Positions 1 to 9,251 of a stretch of 64,000 nt of DNA are shown in pieces (position 1 is the first letter of the stretch; each line of letters begins with the position of its first letter). Source of the stretch: Pseudofrankia saprophytica (GTDB lineage Bacteria > Actinomycetota > Actinomycetes > Frankiales > Frankiaceae). The notes beneath the pieces are model-generated. The model searched no databases and was not told where the DNA came from. It saw nothing but the letters and a program-made list of their open reading frames with translations. Location of the stretch: contig NZ_KI912266.1 of the NCBI RefSeq assembly GCF_000235425.2, positions 4,334,985-4,398,984 of the forward strand, in the 5' to 3' direction. The position numbers and the translations under genes were made by a program.

Positions 1-1
1 G

Positions 2-691
2 ATGGCGCTCGCCATGGAACGCAGCGCCTTCACGGTCCCGCAGGCGACGGTGCACCGCGCCGTCGACGTCACCGCGATGCTGGCGCTGGTCGCCCGCTGG
101 CGCGCCCAGAACGAGGCGGCGGCGCGTCCCGGCGCCGCGGCGCCGCCGCGGGTGACGTCGTTGGCGTTCATCGCGCGTGCCGTCGTCGCGGCGCTCGCGG
201 CGCACCCGCTGGCGAACGCGCGCTGGCTGACGTCCGTTGACGGGTCCAGCGAGATCGAGGTGTTCGCGGGCGTCAACCTGGGGGTGGCCGTCGCCGCCGA
301 CCGCGGGCTGATCGTGCCGGTCGTCCCGGACGCCGACCGGCTGTCGCTGCCCGCGCTGGCGGGCGAGCTCACCGAGCTCGTCACCCAGGCCCGCGCCGGC
401 CGGACCCCGCCAGCCCGGATGCTCGGCGCCACGATCACCGTGTCCAACGTCGGCGTCTTCGGGGTCGACGCGGCCGCCGGGCTGGTCCGCGAGGGCGAGG
501 CGGCGCTCGTCGTGCTCGGCGCCATCCGGGAGACCCCGGCCGTATGGGAAGGCCAGATCCAGATCCGCCGGGTGATGACCATCTCGGTGTCGTTCGACCA
601 CCGGATCCTGGACGGCGAGGCGGCCTCCCGCTACCTCGGAGAGATCGCCGCCGTCCTGGCCGACCCAACGCGCCTCCTGCTGCTCGGCTGA
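2..691 (+). CDS. 2-oxoacid dehydrogenase E2 acyltransferase, catalytic domain (5' truncated)
   Basis: This is the C-terminal catalytic domain of a dihydrolipoamide acyltransferase, the E2 core of a pyruvate, branched-chain or related 2-oxoacid dehydrogenase complex, which moves the acyl group from lipoyl-lysine to CoA. The active-site signature DHRILDG lies at about residues 199-205, preceded by the strand ISVSF. The FAGVNLGVAVAADRGLIVPVV stretch and ITVSNVGVFGVDAAAGLV segment are typical of the family. The open frame reaches the window edge; the lipoyl and E1/E3-binding domains expected upstream are not visible, so the ATG at base 2 is very probably internal. Which complex it belongs to cannot be told from this fragment. 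Confidence 0.9.
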   Translation: MALAMERSAFTVPQATVHRAVDVTAMLALVARWRAQNEAAARPGAAAPPRVTSLAFIARAVVAALAAHPLANARWLTSVDGSSEIEVFAGVNLGVAVAADRGLIVPVVPDADRLSLPALAGELTELVTQARAGRTPPARMLGATITVSNVGVFGVDAAAGLVREGEAALVVLGAIRETPAVWEGQIQIRRVMTISVSFDHRILDGEAASRYLGEIAAVLADPTRLLLLG

Positions 692-1205
692 CCCTTCGCC
701 GGGCCGACCTGGCCGAGTGACGGAAATCTCGACCCGGCTGGCCCTGCTCGCCCGGCGGGCCAGCCGGGAGACCGGCGGCCGCGGCGATCCCGGCGCGCGA
801 GCCTTCCCGGCGCGGGGCTCGCTGGCCCTTCCGAGGCGGCGCTTCCGCCTGGTGGCTAGGACGTCTGGGCATTTCGCGGGAGCGACGACCACGCAACTCC
901 CGCCCTGGTCGGTGCGTCCGACGTGGCATTGGTAGGCGCCCCGCGCCCCGCGGCCTGGCGGCAGTGACCCAGGCGGCACGCCCCGGAGCGGACCGTGGTC
1001 GGGTGGGCTCGTGGTGGGCTGCGATGGTGAACCCCGTGGATCTGCCCAGGTTGGTCCCGCCTAGGATCGCCCCGGGCGAGTCGACCGGAGTCGTCCCCGG
1101 CGGCGGGCTGTCCCCGCCCGGCACCGGCCTCGCGGCCGACGCGGGCGCACCGACCGACCGGGCACCGCGCGCGGACACGAGATCTGACAGACGGAGGAAC
1201 ACCAG
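692..1205. other. Intergenic region without a convincing gene
   Basis: About 510 bases between the E2 gene and the next protein. Short open frames exist on both strands but are Arg/Pro/Ala-rich translations of GC-rich DNA with no ribosome site or recognisable domain. A purine-rich GGAGG sequence near 1193-1197 serves the following GTG start. I see no RNA gene, repeat or clear terminator. Confidence 0.5.
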
Positions 1206-2114
1206 GTGGACGTGTTGCCGGACATCCTGCTCACGGTCGCGATCTCGCTTGCGGCGGGCGCGCTCGGGGCGCTGGCCATCCGGCTGTGGGAACGGCCCGG
1301 CGGCGCGCCCATGTCGAGGCCCCGCCAGTCGACGCTGTTCGGGCTCGCGGCCGACGACGAGATCCTCGTCGCGGTCGCCTCGCTCGCGCCGAACGGGATG
1401 ATCGCCCGTGACGACGTGCTCGCGGTCTCGGAGATCTCCTCGGTCATCTACGGAGCGGACGCGCGGCCCAGGGTCACCCCAGGCGGAGCGGTGCAGGACA
1501 GCATCGGCCGGCGCACCGAGTTCTGCATCGGCGACCCGCGCTCGAACCCGCGGATGGCGGCCCACCTGTCCCGCTACCTGCCCGGGGTGACCTTCTCCCC
1601 GCCCACGCCGCCCGCTCCGCCGTCGGCGGCCCCGGCGCTGGCCACCGTCGGCGCCTCCGCCGAGGGCGCCCCCAACGGGGCGGCGCAGGACACGACCAAC
1701 CTGTCGGGCCCGATGATCGTGCCCGCTCGCCCACCGCGGGAGAGCCGGGTCATCGCGGTCACCGTCCCGAGCGGGCGGGAGGGCCGGCGGCTGCGCGGCG
1801 AGAAGGGCGACGGCGCGGACAAGGCGGCCAGGGAGTTCGCCGGCCGGCCGGGCGAGCACGAGTTCGCGCTGCTGGCCCGGGTGGCCGCCGGCCCGGCCCG
1901 CCGGCCGCTGTTCATCCTCGCCGGGCAGACCGCGACGGCGAACCTCGCCGCCGCGTACTACCTGCGCAGCCGTGCCGACGAACTCACCGCCGAGTTCTCC
2001 AACAGGCCGTCGTTCTGCCTGATCCTGCGGGTCGACGCGGCGACCGTCTACGGCCACGAGCTGGTCGAGCGCGAAGCCGACATCAGCGCCGCCATCGTCC
2101 CGCCGACTGTCTGA
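1206..2114 (+). CDS. Membrane-anchored protein of unknown function
   Basis: I do not recognise this 302-residue protein. It begins with a hydrophobic helix (LLTVAISLAAGALGALAIRL, about residues 8-27), consistent with an N-terminal anchor and a cytoplasmic body. Residues of about 40-120 form a compact region (ADDEILVAVASLAPNG, then a segment with RRTEFCIGDPRSNPRMAAH), followed by a Pro/Ala-rich linker. A C-terminal region contains FILAGQTATANLAAAYYL and SFCLILRVDAATVYGHEL. The GTG start at 1206 follows a GGAGG at suitable distance. It lies just upstream of rnpB in the same direction. The two alpha/beta-like segments could form a nucleotide-sensing fold, but that is only a guess. Confidence 0.65.
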   Translation: MDVLPDILLTVAISLAAGALGALAIRLWERPGGAPMSRPRQSTLFGLAADDEILVAVASLAPNGMIARDDVLAVSEISSVIYGADARPRVTPGGAVQDSIGRRTEFCIGDPRSNPRMAAHLSRYLPGVTFSPPTPPAPPSAAPALATVGASAEGAPNGAAQDTTNLSGPMIVPARPPRESRVIAVTVPSGREGRRLRGEKGDGADKAAREFAGRPGEHEFALLARVAAGPARRPLFILAGQTATANLAAAYYLRSRADELTAEFSNRPSFCLILRVDAATVYGHELVEREADISAAIVPPTV

Positions 2115-2189
2115 ATCCACCTCGGCCGTCCGCCCCGGGCCGACCGCCCGTTTGAGCAAGATCCGTCCGCCGGGTAGAGTTCAGTACGG

Positions 2190-2606
<417 letters not shown>

Positions 2607-2681
2607 CCAAGACCCCTACAGCGCCCGACCTCATGGGAGGAAGTTGGCAATGTTGGCGTGCGTGGGCCGGGGTGTCCACCA

Positions 2682-4565
2682 TCACTCCGGCAGCAGCTCA
2701 CCGAGGTGTTCTGCGGCCGACCTGCCGAGCAGCCGTGCGTCGTCCGCGGGCGAGACGTCCGTCTCCAGCTCGGCCAGTAGGCCCGAAACCGCTCTGCGCA
2801 CCGTTGCCGGATGCGACCAGCTCTCGGCTGTCAGCATCTGCTGACCGAAGCACAGCGCCAGGCGGTCGACGATGTCGCGCAGGCGCGCGGCCGTCTCGGT
2901 CGTCTCCTCCTCCGGAAACTCCACCAACTGGTAGGCGGCGTCCTTGCAGACGTCCCACAGCGTATGACGGCCTCCGGTGGCCGAGGCGCGGTCCGCGTCG
3001 CGTGCCTGCGCCCACACCTGCGTGAAGTCGCCCGACGCGACGAGGTCGCCAACCGGCCAGCGGCACAGGCACGGCCCCGGGCGCTCCCCCCAGATGCGGG
3101 CGCAGTCCTGGAAGGGCCGTCCGCCCCGTGCGGAAAGCCGGGGTGCGACCACGCGAGCACGTCTGGCCAGGTGCGTACCAGCGCGCCCGGCGTCAGCACC
3201 GCTGACAGCACGGTCCGCGCGAACTTGCGTCGCACCGCCGGGTCGTCGACGAGACGGCGGGCGGCCGCGCAGGCCACCGGATCGGCCAGGCAGCCCTCGT
3301 CGCAGTCACCGGACGCGAGCATCGGCCCCACCCCCTGGACGCGGGCGTGCTCACGTACCTCGGCGTCGGTGGGCCAACTGCCGGAACCGCCCTTGACCTG
3401 CGGGATTTGGACCAGTAACGGCGCGTCCTCGCCGTCCGCGAACACCGCGGCTCGACCTGCCGGCAGGCTCGCCATGGCCACGTCCTGACGGGTGGTCATC
3501 ACCATGGTGTCACCGAGCACGTCACGGTCGTCCCCGGCCACGATGCGGTGGGCCACCTTCAGGTTGGTGTTCTTCAGCACGTCCCGCGCGACCTAGGTGG
3601 GTATCTGGTCCACCACGACCACGCCCTGCCCATAGGCGCGGATCTCCGAAAGCAGGCCGGTGAACGTCTCCACGGCCTTGCCCATGGCGTCGGCCTCCGC
3701 CTCCGAGCGGTCCTTGCCGGCGCCGGTGTCGGCGAGCAGTCTGTGGGCCTCCTCCACGATAAGGAGATGCCGCAGCTTCTCGATGTCGCCCTCGGTTCGG
3801 CGCTGCTCGACCAGCCGGATCATCAGCAGGCCCATCATGAATGCCTTGTCGTCGTCATCGCCCATGCCTTCAAGTTCGAGCACGGTCGGCTGCCCGAGCA
3901 GCGTGGACATCGGCAGTGAGCCGCGCGTGTCGAGCATGCGTCCCTTGCCTCCCGTGCGCAGGCCGTCAAGCCGGGTGCGCAGGGCCACGCGCAGGTCGCC
4001 GGTCACCTTCTCCTCGTACCCGAGCCCAGGCACGATCTCCTCGAGCAGGGTCCGTTCCCCGGCGCTGTCGTAGCGCTCCACGCGGAAGCTCCAGATCGTT
4101 CTCGTACTGGTTCTCGCCGTGGAACTCCGAGCGCACCTGCGCCCCGCGCACTTGACCGTCGACGGCGGTCGTACTGCCCACTGCTGGGGTCACGCCGGCG
4201 ACGCGCCGGAAGTCAGGGCGATCGAGGCCCGTTGCCGTCGGGGCGCTGAAGGTGCCGCCGCTCCGAGCCTCCGGGCCCCGTGTCTCCGAGGTCGGCCCGC
4301 CCTGCCGGTTGCCACGTGGCCGCCAACCGCCGTCGCCTGGGCGAGCACTCCGATCCGAGGGCGGACCCGGCGGCAGGATGTCGTCCCCAGATGCTCCCGA
4401 GGGCCAGGACTGCCTTTCGGGGGAGTCTAGAGGCCCCGACCGGACGGACGGTGGCGTCACCGGCGGGGGTGGGGCCGCAGAGAACGGCTGGCCGCAGTGG
4501 CCGCACACCCGGTCACCCGCTGCCGGCGCCGCCCCACAACGGACGCATGCTCGGACACCGACCAT
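2682..4565 (-). pseudogene. Degraded zinc-ribbon / HerA-type ATPase gene
   Basis: This is a broken gene read from 4565 down to 2682. The 5' part encodes a zinc ribbon (CVRCG...CGHCG) followed by a Pro/Gly/Ser-rich linker. A frameshift near 4090 moves into WSFRVERYDSAGERTLLEEI, and an ATPase C-terminal half continues with a Walker B-like LLIVEEAHRLL and a VVVVDQIPT strand. An in-frame TAG at 3593-3595 interrupts the frame, after which VARDVLKNTNLKVAHRIV continues without loss. A second frameshift near 3130 precedes the tail, which runs from about DCARIW to HLGELLPE. The Walker A half is not found, so an internal deletion is also likely. The order resembles HerA/FtsK-like ATP-binding proteins (DUF87 type). 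It sits directly downstream of rnpB in the opposite direction. Confidence 0.75.
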
Positions 4566-4845
4566 GTGCCAATTTTATGGCTGCCCCCATTTTTACGCAG
4601 GTCGGCGAATCCGGGGCCGAGTATCGCGTCGCCGATGCGTCCGATGATTGCCGGTCAGCGCCGTTCCGTACGCGATGCGACGTGATGACCATTTTCGCAG
4701 GTCCTGCCTGACCGCATTTTGACGATCTCGCCTGGTCGGCGTCTGATGAAGCCGAAATTTGTGGAGCGAGTTCGGCGAAGATGTCTCGGTCTCCGACGGA
4801 TCGAGATTTCGGGTGTCCGTGGGGTGGAGCTGTGGAGGGGAAGTA

Positions 4846-5393
4846 ATGGGTGAGATGCCGAGTGATCGGCGATCGCAGTCCGAGGAGAGGCGATCGGACT
4901 CGCCGCGCGCCGGAGCCAGCGATCGAGGTGAGTCCGCTGGCGGACGCGACCGCTCCCACTTCAGCGATCGAGAACGGAAGGAGTACGAGTCCGCAGACAG
5001 GACCATCCATGCTCGCACCAACTTCACGAAAAATGACGGTCATGGCGAGAGGTCGGGGAGCGCTGACTCGTACGCGAGCAAGGATCCGGACGGGAGGTCG
5101 AGGATCGAGACCGAGGTCAGAAACAAGGAAGGCAACGTCGAAAAGAGATCCGACTCGGTGACCGAACACAAGAACGGAAAGGACTACACGCATACGGATA
5201 AATATGGCGGGGCTGGTAGGAAGGCGGTAGCTCCGATTCCGTGACGTCCACTTCGAAGGATGGCAAGACCTCCAAGTCCCACACCGACAAATATGACGGC
5301 GACGGAAAGAAGACGGGCAGTTCGGACACCACGACCGCAACCGGGAAGGATGGAAGAAGCAACACTCACATCAACGGCAACGAGGTGGCATAG
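4846..5393 (+). pseudogene. Hydrophilic Lys/Asp/Ser repeat protein, frameshifted
   Basis: An ATG at 4846 follows a good GGAGGGG ribosome site and opens a very charged protein without hydrophobic segments. It is rich in Ser, Asp, Arg and Lys and appears unstructured. The frame stops at 5244, but a second frame carries on through 5393 with the same character. KDYTHTDKYGGAGRK before the break is mirrored by KTSKSHTDKYDGDGKK after it, so the coding sequence appears to have lost one base (or gained two) near 5225. The rejoined product would be about 180 residues with two or more copies of a K-x-x-x-HTDKY-x-G-x-G-x-K motif. I recognise no family. A sequencing error cannot be excluded. Confidence 0.5.
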
Positions 5394-5462
5394 GAGCCAG
5401 CCCGGTATGGGTACCTGACGGACTACTACGAAGGCGCCAACTGGAGAGGAGAAGCCTGTCAA

Positions 5463-6776
5463 ATGATAGATCTCGACGTGCTTGTTATCGGAGGCGGCGC
5501 GCAGGGCCTCTGGCTCCTGAACGATCTGAGCAAGCGTCAGTACAGGACGGTGCTCCTCGAGCGTGGCGAACTGGGCGGCGGCCAGACATGTCACTCGCAT
5601 GGCCTCATACATCGGGGTCATTACTACGACGACACGGACATGATGATAATTCTTAATGCGGCCGCGCAGTTCTGGGAGGCATTTGTAGATGAGAAGGGCA
5701 TTGCCAAGCTAAACAAGTCCCGGGCGCTTGCCGGTTTCGGGCCGGGAACGGCGGTTCAGCGACACACATATTTTTGGAGCACGGCCGGTCTAAATTTTGA
5801 CGAATGTCCGGAGTGGCCCGAGGCTCTGCTGGGGGGCAAGGTAAAGCATCTCTTCGAGACGGATGAGTTTTCGCTTGACGCGAGTGAGGTGGTGAAGGGC
5901 CTTTCTCGCGATGTCGACCATGCGACATACAAGCTGGATGAGGGCGACGATGCTATCCGATTTATTCACGACGGGAAGTCCATCAGCAGTGTGGAGGCTT
6001 CGCTCTCGGGTACGCAGGTCGAGCTCAGGCCGAAGTTCGTGGTCATCGCCGCCGGGATCGGGAACTGCGGCCTGCTGGGAAGAATCGGAGCCAATCGGAA
6101 CCCGAGCGCAGGAGAAACATTCGTTCAGGCGCAGCGTAAGAACCAGATGATGGTCCTGCGCGGTGACCATCTGCCGCTCATGACCGCGGTTTTTCCAATC
6201 CGCGGTGGGCTCCAGGGCGTCTTCCTCTGCTCCCGTGAGGACCCGGAGACCGGGAGGCCTGTCTGGCTCGTTTCCGATCACAACAGTGTGCCGTTTCCCA
6301 TGGGATCCGACGGGACGCCCCAGACGAGCGCCTTCCCGTCTCAGGAGTGGGTGAAGCGCATGCTGATATCGCTGTCATCGGTCGCTCCGGGACTGTTCGT
6401 GGACGACGACTCCAGCAAATTGGAGGTTTCCGTCTACACAGGCCTTACCTCCGAGCGCAGCTTCGGAGTCGGACAGCACATGACTGACATGTACATCGAT
6501 CCGCTCGGGTTCGACAACGTCCTGACTGTCTGGCCCACCAAACTCACCATGACTCCGTTCGCCAGCAATGTCGTCATGAGGTTCATCCGCCCGAAGGTGC
6601 CGGAGCCGGCCGGCGGTTGGCCCAGGGTCGAGCGCGAGATCACCGCGCGGGCGCCCCTTGTCGCGAATGAGATGTGGCAGCGGACACGAGTGAGCACGCC
6701 CTACGAGGTGAAGACCCCGTGGCTCCCCTTCCGTCATTTCCTCGAAGAGTGGCGCGCGGAAAAGGAGATCGGATGA
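5463..6776 (+). CDS. FAD-dependent oxidoreductase (DAO family)
   Basis: This 437-residue flavoprotein has an N-terminal dinucleotide-binding motif, LDVLVIGGGAQGLWLLNDL (about residues 3-21). The CHSHGLIHRGHYYDD segment near residues 41-55 recalls the SHGLIH region of L-2-hydroxyglutarate and glycerol-3-phosphate oxidases. A second FAD-contact strand, PKFVVIAAGIGN, is near residues 190-201. The family oxidises amino, hydroxy or imino groups of small substrates; the substrate cannot be told here. A GAGAGGAGA ribosome site precedes the ATG. Its stop overlaps the start of the HEAT-repeat gene (ATGA), suggesting a co-translated pair. Base composition is visibly less GC-rich than in the flanking conserved genes, which hints at transfer. 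Confidence 0.8.
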   Translation: MIDLDVLVIGGGAQGLWLLNDLSKRQYRTVLLERGELGGGQTCHSHGLIHRGHYYDDTDMMIILNAAAQFWEAFVDEKGIAKLNKSRALAGFGPGTAVQRHTYFWSTAGLNFDECPEWPEALLGGKVKHLFETDEFSLDASEVVKGLSRDVDHATYKLDEGDDAIRFIHDGKSISSVEASLSGTQVELRPKFVVIAAGIGNCGLLGRIGANRNPSAGETFVQAQRKNQMMVLRGDHLPLMTAVFPIRGGLQGVFLCSREDPETGRPVWLVSDHNSVPFPMGSDGTPQTSAFPSQEWVKRMLISLSSVAPGLFVDDDSSKLEVSVYTGLTSERSFGVGQHMTDMYIDPLGFDNVLTVWPTKLTMTPFASNVVMRFIRPKVPEPAGGWPRVEREITARAPLVANEMWQRTRVSTPYEVKTPWLPFRHFLEEWRAEKEIG

Positions 6777-7420
6777 CGGACGAACTCGGCAGGCTGGCGA
6801 GCGAGCTCCGGGAGCAGACGGACAATACGCAGAGGCGCGTTGCGGCCAAGCGCCTGCGAGAGTTGGCGTTCGCGAGGAGAAGAAGCCTCGAAAAAAGGGG
6901 GTCACTAGATCACCCGGCTAACGGAGAAATGACCCTGGGTGACCTGGACTCCCTTCGTTCGGCAATTTACGCCACTGACCGCTCGGTTCGGCTTGACGCA
7001 ATAGTTGCCGCTGGTGACCTCGGCGATGAGACCTTCGTCGCGGACCTTGCCGCCCAATGCGAGAGCGCCGACCAAGAAATACGCCTGGCAGCAATAGACT
7101 CACTCGGCGACATCGGCGGTCCTGAAAGCGTCTCCGTTCTCATTCCACTCGCGACCAATCCGGAGGAGGGGGCGGATATCCGTCTGGCGGCGATGACCGA
7201 GTTCGAGGAGCTTGCGGCAAAGAACATCACATCGGGCCCCGATCGCCGGATCGGTACAAACCTTCAGGGGACCACCGAGGCTTGGCCGGTGTTCTCGCGT
7301 CTCGTCAGGTCGAAGCTCGTCGGCGCGATGCGCGCTACCGAGGCCGACCCCTCGGCGGACGAATTTCTGCGGTTGAAGGCCGCCGATATTCTTATGTATC
7401 TTCGCGAGCGTGTCGTCTGA
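6773..7420 (+). CDS. HEAT-repeat protein
   Basis: This 215-residue protein is translationally coupled to the preceding oxidoreductase by a 4-base overlap. The ATG at 6773 is preferred over upstream in-frame starts, which lie inside the oxidoreductase gene. It is made of paired helices of the HEAT/PBS-lyase type. DLDSLRSAIYATDRSVRLDAIVAAGDLGDETFVADL is one unit, EIRLAAIDSLGDIGGPESVSVLIPL a second and DIRLAAMTEFEEL a third (spelled across natural breaks, about residues 48-150). Such scaffolds bind proteins, so a role as adaptor or immunity-like partner of the oxidoreductase is plausible but unproven. Confidence 0.7.
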   Translation: MTDELGRLASELREQTDNTQRRVAAKRLRELAFARRRSLEKRGSLDHPANGEMTLGDLDSLRSAIYATDRSVRLDAIVAAGDLGDETFVADLAAQCESADQEIRLAAIDSLGDIGGPESVSVLIPLATNPEEGADIRLAAMTEFEELAAKNITSGPDRRIGTNLQGTTEAWPVFSRLVRSKLVGAMRATEADPSADEFLRLKAADILMYLRERVV

Positions 7421-7524
7421 CATGAGAATTTACGCAGGACCTCACGTTGTTCCCGCTGACCCGCGAGCATCGTGCAACGTGACCTCGCCATCGGTTTGAC
7501 TTCTTTTCATGGAGGTCTGACGAC

Positions 7525-8034
7525 ATGGGAAAATCACCTGAAGGTGGCTCCGGCGCCGGGCGCGGTCTTAGATTCTGGAGCCTCACACTGGCCACAGGTG
7601 CAGTAGTAGCCCTGCTGGGAACCTGGATAGTGGCAGCGATGACCGTCCGGCCGACAATAACCCTGAGCGCGGCGAGCACACTCCTTGAGAACTTTCACCG
7701 CGACGCCGCTGATCCGGCGAAGGTGAGAGATGCCTGGAACACGATGACGACGACGAACTACCGTCGATATGTGGGGATTACGTATCCGAAGTTCAGAGAA
7801 TTTTGGCAGAACGAGACGCCGCCTGATATCGTCCATGTGTCGAAGGACGGAGATCAGACGTTTTCCGTCCTGCTTGTGTATCACCCGAAGGGCGGCGGCA
7901 ATCTTCAGAATCAATTCGCCGCAGTCCTTGTCTGTGATGACTGGCGAGCGCGATGGACCTTCGGTGACTGTGGTGCCGAGTCGTTGCGACTCGATGACAT
8001 AAAACACTACGACTATCGAGTCGTGCAGGGATAG
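7525..8034 (+). CDS. Single-pass membrane protein, unknown function
   Basis: This 169-residue protein has one N-terminal membrane helix (FWSLTLATGAVVALLGTWIV, about residues 17-36) and an extracytoplasmic domain of roughly 125 residues. The domain starts with a short helical part (LLENFHRDAADPAKVRDAWN) and continues with TNYRRYVGITYPKFREFW and strands such as FSVLLVYHP, with two cysteines near VCDDWRARWTFGDC. The fold resembles small NTF2-like or PilZ-sized extracytoplasmic domains only in size, and I assign no family. A GGAGG lies just upstream of the ATG. It follows the HEAT-repeat gene in the same direction. Confidence 0.65.
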   Translation: MGKSPEGGSGAGRGLRFWSLTLATGAVVALLGTWIVAAMTVRPTITLSAASTLLENFHRDAADPAKVRDAWNTMTTTNYRRYVGITYPKFREFWQNETPPDIVHVSKDGDQTFSVLLVYHPKGGGNLQNQFAAVLVCDDWRARWTFGDCGAESLRLDDIKHYDYRVVQG

Positions 8035-8361
8035 GGTGCGCACCCGGTCAACCCCGGCGTAAGTTCCCGGCCTTGTATCTGGGAGATGGCGAGGTGTGTT
8101 TGGTATGCCTGCTGCTGCCAGGTCCAATATACGCCGAGCCGGTCGCAGGTGTTCCAGCCTGGGCATTCTGGGTCGTGGGTGCCGATGCCGAAGATATTGA
8201 CGCGATATGTCCTCGGCCGGGGTCGGCGGCAGGTCGGTCCCGATGTCGCGGTTCGCGTCATATCGCGGCGTCCGGCAGATGGCCGGTCATTCGGTTGCGT
8301 ACTTACCTGAGGATTGGGAACTGTAATCGGCACCTCTGTTGTCGATGGAGTGGGGATACCG
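8035..8361. other. Gap with a possible gene remnant on the minus strand
   Basis: No gene is convincing here. On the minus strand, about 8060-8190 translates to a segment (GTHDPECPGWNTCDRLG, then VYWTWQQQAYQTHL) that looks more protein-like than its surroundings, with Trp, Cys and few Arg/Pro. It lacks a start with a ribosome site and runs into low-complexity sequence. It may be a decayed gene end. Confidence 0.3.
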
Positions 8362-8541
8362 ATGCCTTCTCGTTCGATCTCCGGGATCGGCTGGTTCTGT
8401 CTGGCTGTATTCCTCCTGCTGGCCGCGGCTGTGGTGCTGGCTCTTGACTCCGTGGAGTTTCCACCCGAAGGCGGGAGGCAGAGTCAGATCGTTGCCAGCT
8501 GCTACCAGCTCCCAGACGGGAATGTGGTGTGTGACAGGTAG
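8362..8541 (+). CDS. Small membrane protein, unknown function
   Basis: A 59-residue open frame starting with ATG at 8362. It has a single strongly hydrophobic stretch (IGWFCLAVFLLLAAAVVLAL, about residues 8-27), followed by a short polar tail with two cysteines (ASCYQLPDGNVVCDR). This is the layout of a small type II membrane protein or a secreted peptide with an uncleaved signal anchor. A GGGGATA sequence is the only possible ribosome site. It could be a chance frame; the clean helix and defined tail argue mildly for a real gene. Confidence 0.4.
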   Translation: MPSRSISGIGWFCLAVFLLLAAAVVLALDSVEFPPEGGRQSQIVASCYQLPDGNVVCDR

Positions 8542-8671
8542 GGCCCATGATGCGTGACATCCAGGGCGGTCGGGGGCAGGGGCGCCATTGCCGGCGTTGC
8601 GCGCCTGCCCACCGCGCCCGCGAGCGACCCTCTGATCCGCCGCTCCACACCGCCGGTCGCCGTCGCGCTGG

Positions 8672-9154
8672 TCAGTGCTCCGCCGGGGTCAGCCAGGCGC
8701 CGATCTGGCCGAGGACGTCGGACTCGTAGTCGTGGGCCACCGAACGGCTCAGGTCGGCGATCGATACCTCGCGCAGGGCCGCGCGCCAGGCGTGGTCGGC
8801 GGCGAGCATCGTGCGGGTGATGGCGCAGGGCGCGGTGCACGCCTCCGGCGGGGCGGCCAGTGGGCCCCGCTGCCGGATCTCCGCGCACACGAACGTCGGC
8901 TGCGGTCCCTCGACGGCCTCGACCACGTCGAGCGCCGTGATCTCCTCCGGTGGGCGGGTCAGCACGTATCCGCCGGACTTGCCCTGCACCGACCGCACCA
9001 GCTCCGCGCGGGACAGCGCCTGCAGGTGCTTGGCCAGGTACGTCGCCGAGACCCCGTGCAGCTGCGCCAAACGGGCCGCGGGGACCGGTTCGCTCGCCGC
9101 GGTCAGCACCACGCAGCAGTGCAACGCCGCCTCGACCCCACCGGACAACCGCAC
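8672..9154 (-). CDS. rsrR: RsrR-like Rrf2-family Fe-S redox regulator
   Basis: This is a winged-helix regulator of the Rrf2 family that senses redox state through an iron-sulfur cluster. With the GTG at 9154 as start the protein is 160 residues, opening RLSGGVEAAL like other Rrf2 proteins. Glu8, His33, Cys90, Cys106 and Cys110 then fall at or close to the numbers I recall for ligands and cysteines of Streptomyces RsrR (Glu8, His33, Cys90, Cys110, Cys118). An ATG at 9193 is possible but adds 13 atypical residues and would overlap the opposing promoter. The helix-turn-helix covers about residues 24-50 (PAARLAQLHGVSATYLAKHL). It faces an NmrA-like gene, the arrangement known for RsrR, with an inverted repeat between them. 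Confidence 0.85.
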   Translation of the reverse strand: MRLSGGVEAALHCCVVLTAASEPVPAARLAQLHGVSATYLAKHLQALSRAELVRSVQGKSGGYVLTRPPEEITALDVVEAVEGPQPTFVCAEIRQRGPLAAPPEACTAPCAITRTMLAADHAWRAALREVSIADLSRSVAHDYESDVLGQIGAWLTPAEH

Positions 9155-9177
9155 GGGTTCAGCGTATAGACGGCGAC

Positions 9178-9235
9178 TTGACTCGGACAACATGTGTCTG
9201 GGTAAGGTGTAACTCGGACATGATGAATCCGAGTT
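9178..9235 (+). promoter_or_regulatory. Divergent promoter and likely RsrR operator
   Basis: The gap between the regulator and the NmrA-like gene holds AACTCGGA (9211-9218) and its exact inverse TCCGAGTT (9228-9235). Read as an 11-3-11 inverted repeat, it covers 9211-9235 with 8 of 11 arm positions paired. A further half site, ACTCGGACA, lies at 9181-9189. TTGACT at 9178-9183 and TAAGGT at 9203-9208 could be -35 and -10 elements with a 19-base spacer, placing the operator over the start point. As I recall, RsrR sites are 11-3-11 repeats of similar sequence. Confidence 0.65.
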
Positions 9236-9251
9236 ATGAAAGGCTGACACC

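Noticed and set aside
435-2159. A 574-residue open frame on the minus strand
   Set aside because: It is Arg/Gly/Pro-rich and runs antisense to the E2 end and the 1206 gene. It has no domain or ribosome site and is typical of GC-rich shadow frames.
8013-8333. Minus-strand frame with a PECPGWNTCDRLG-type segment
   Set aside because: The middle looks protein-like, but there is no ribosome site, both ends are low-complexity and it overlaps the 7525 gene. It is kept only as a possible remnant.
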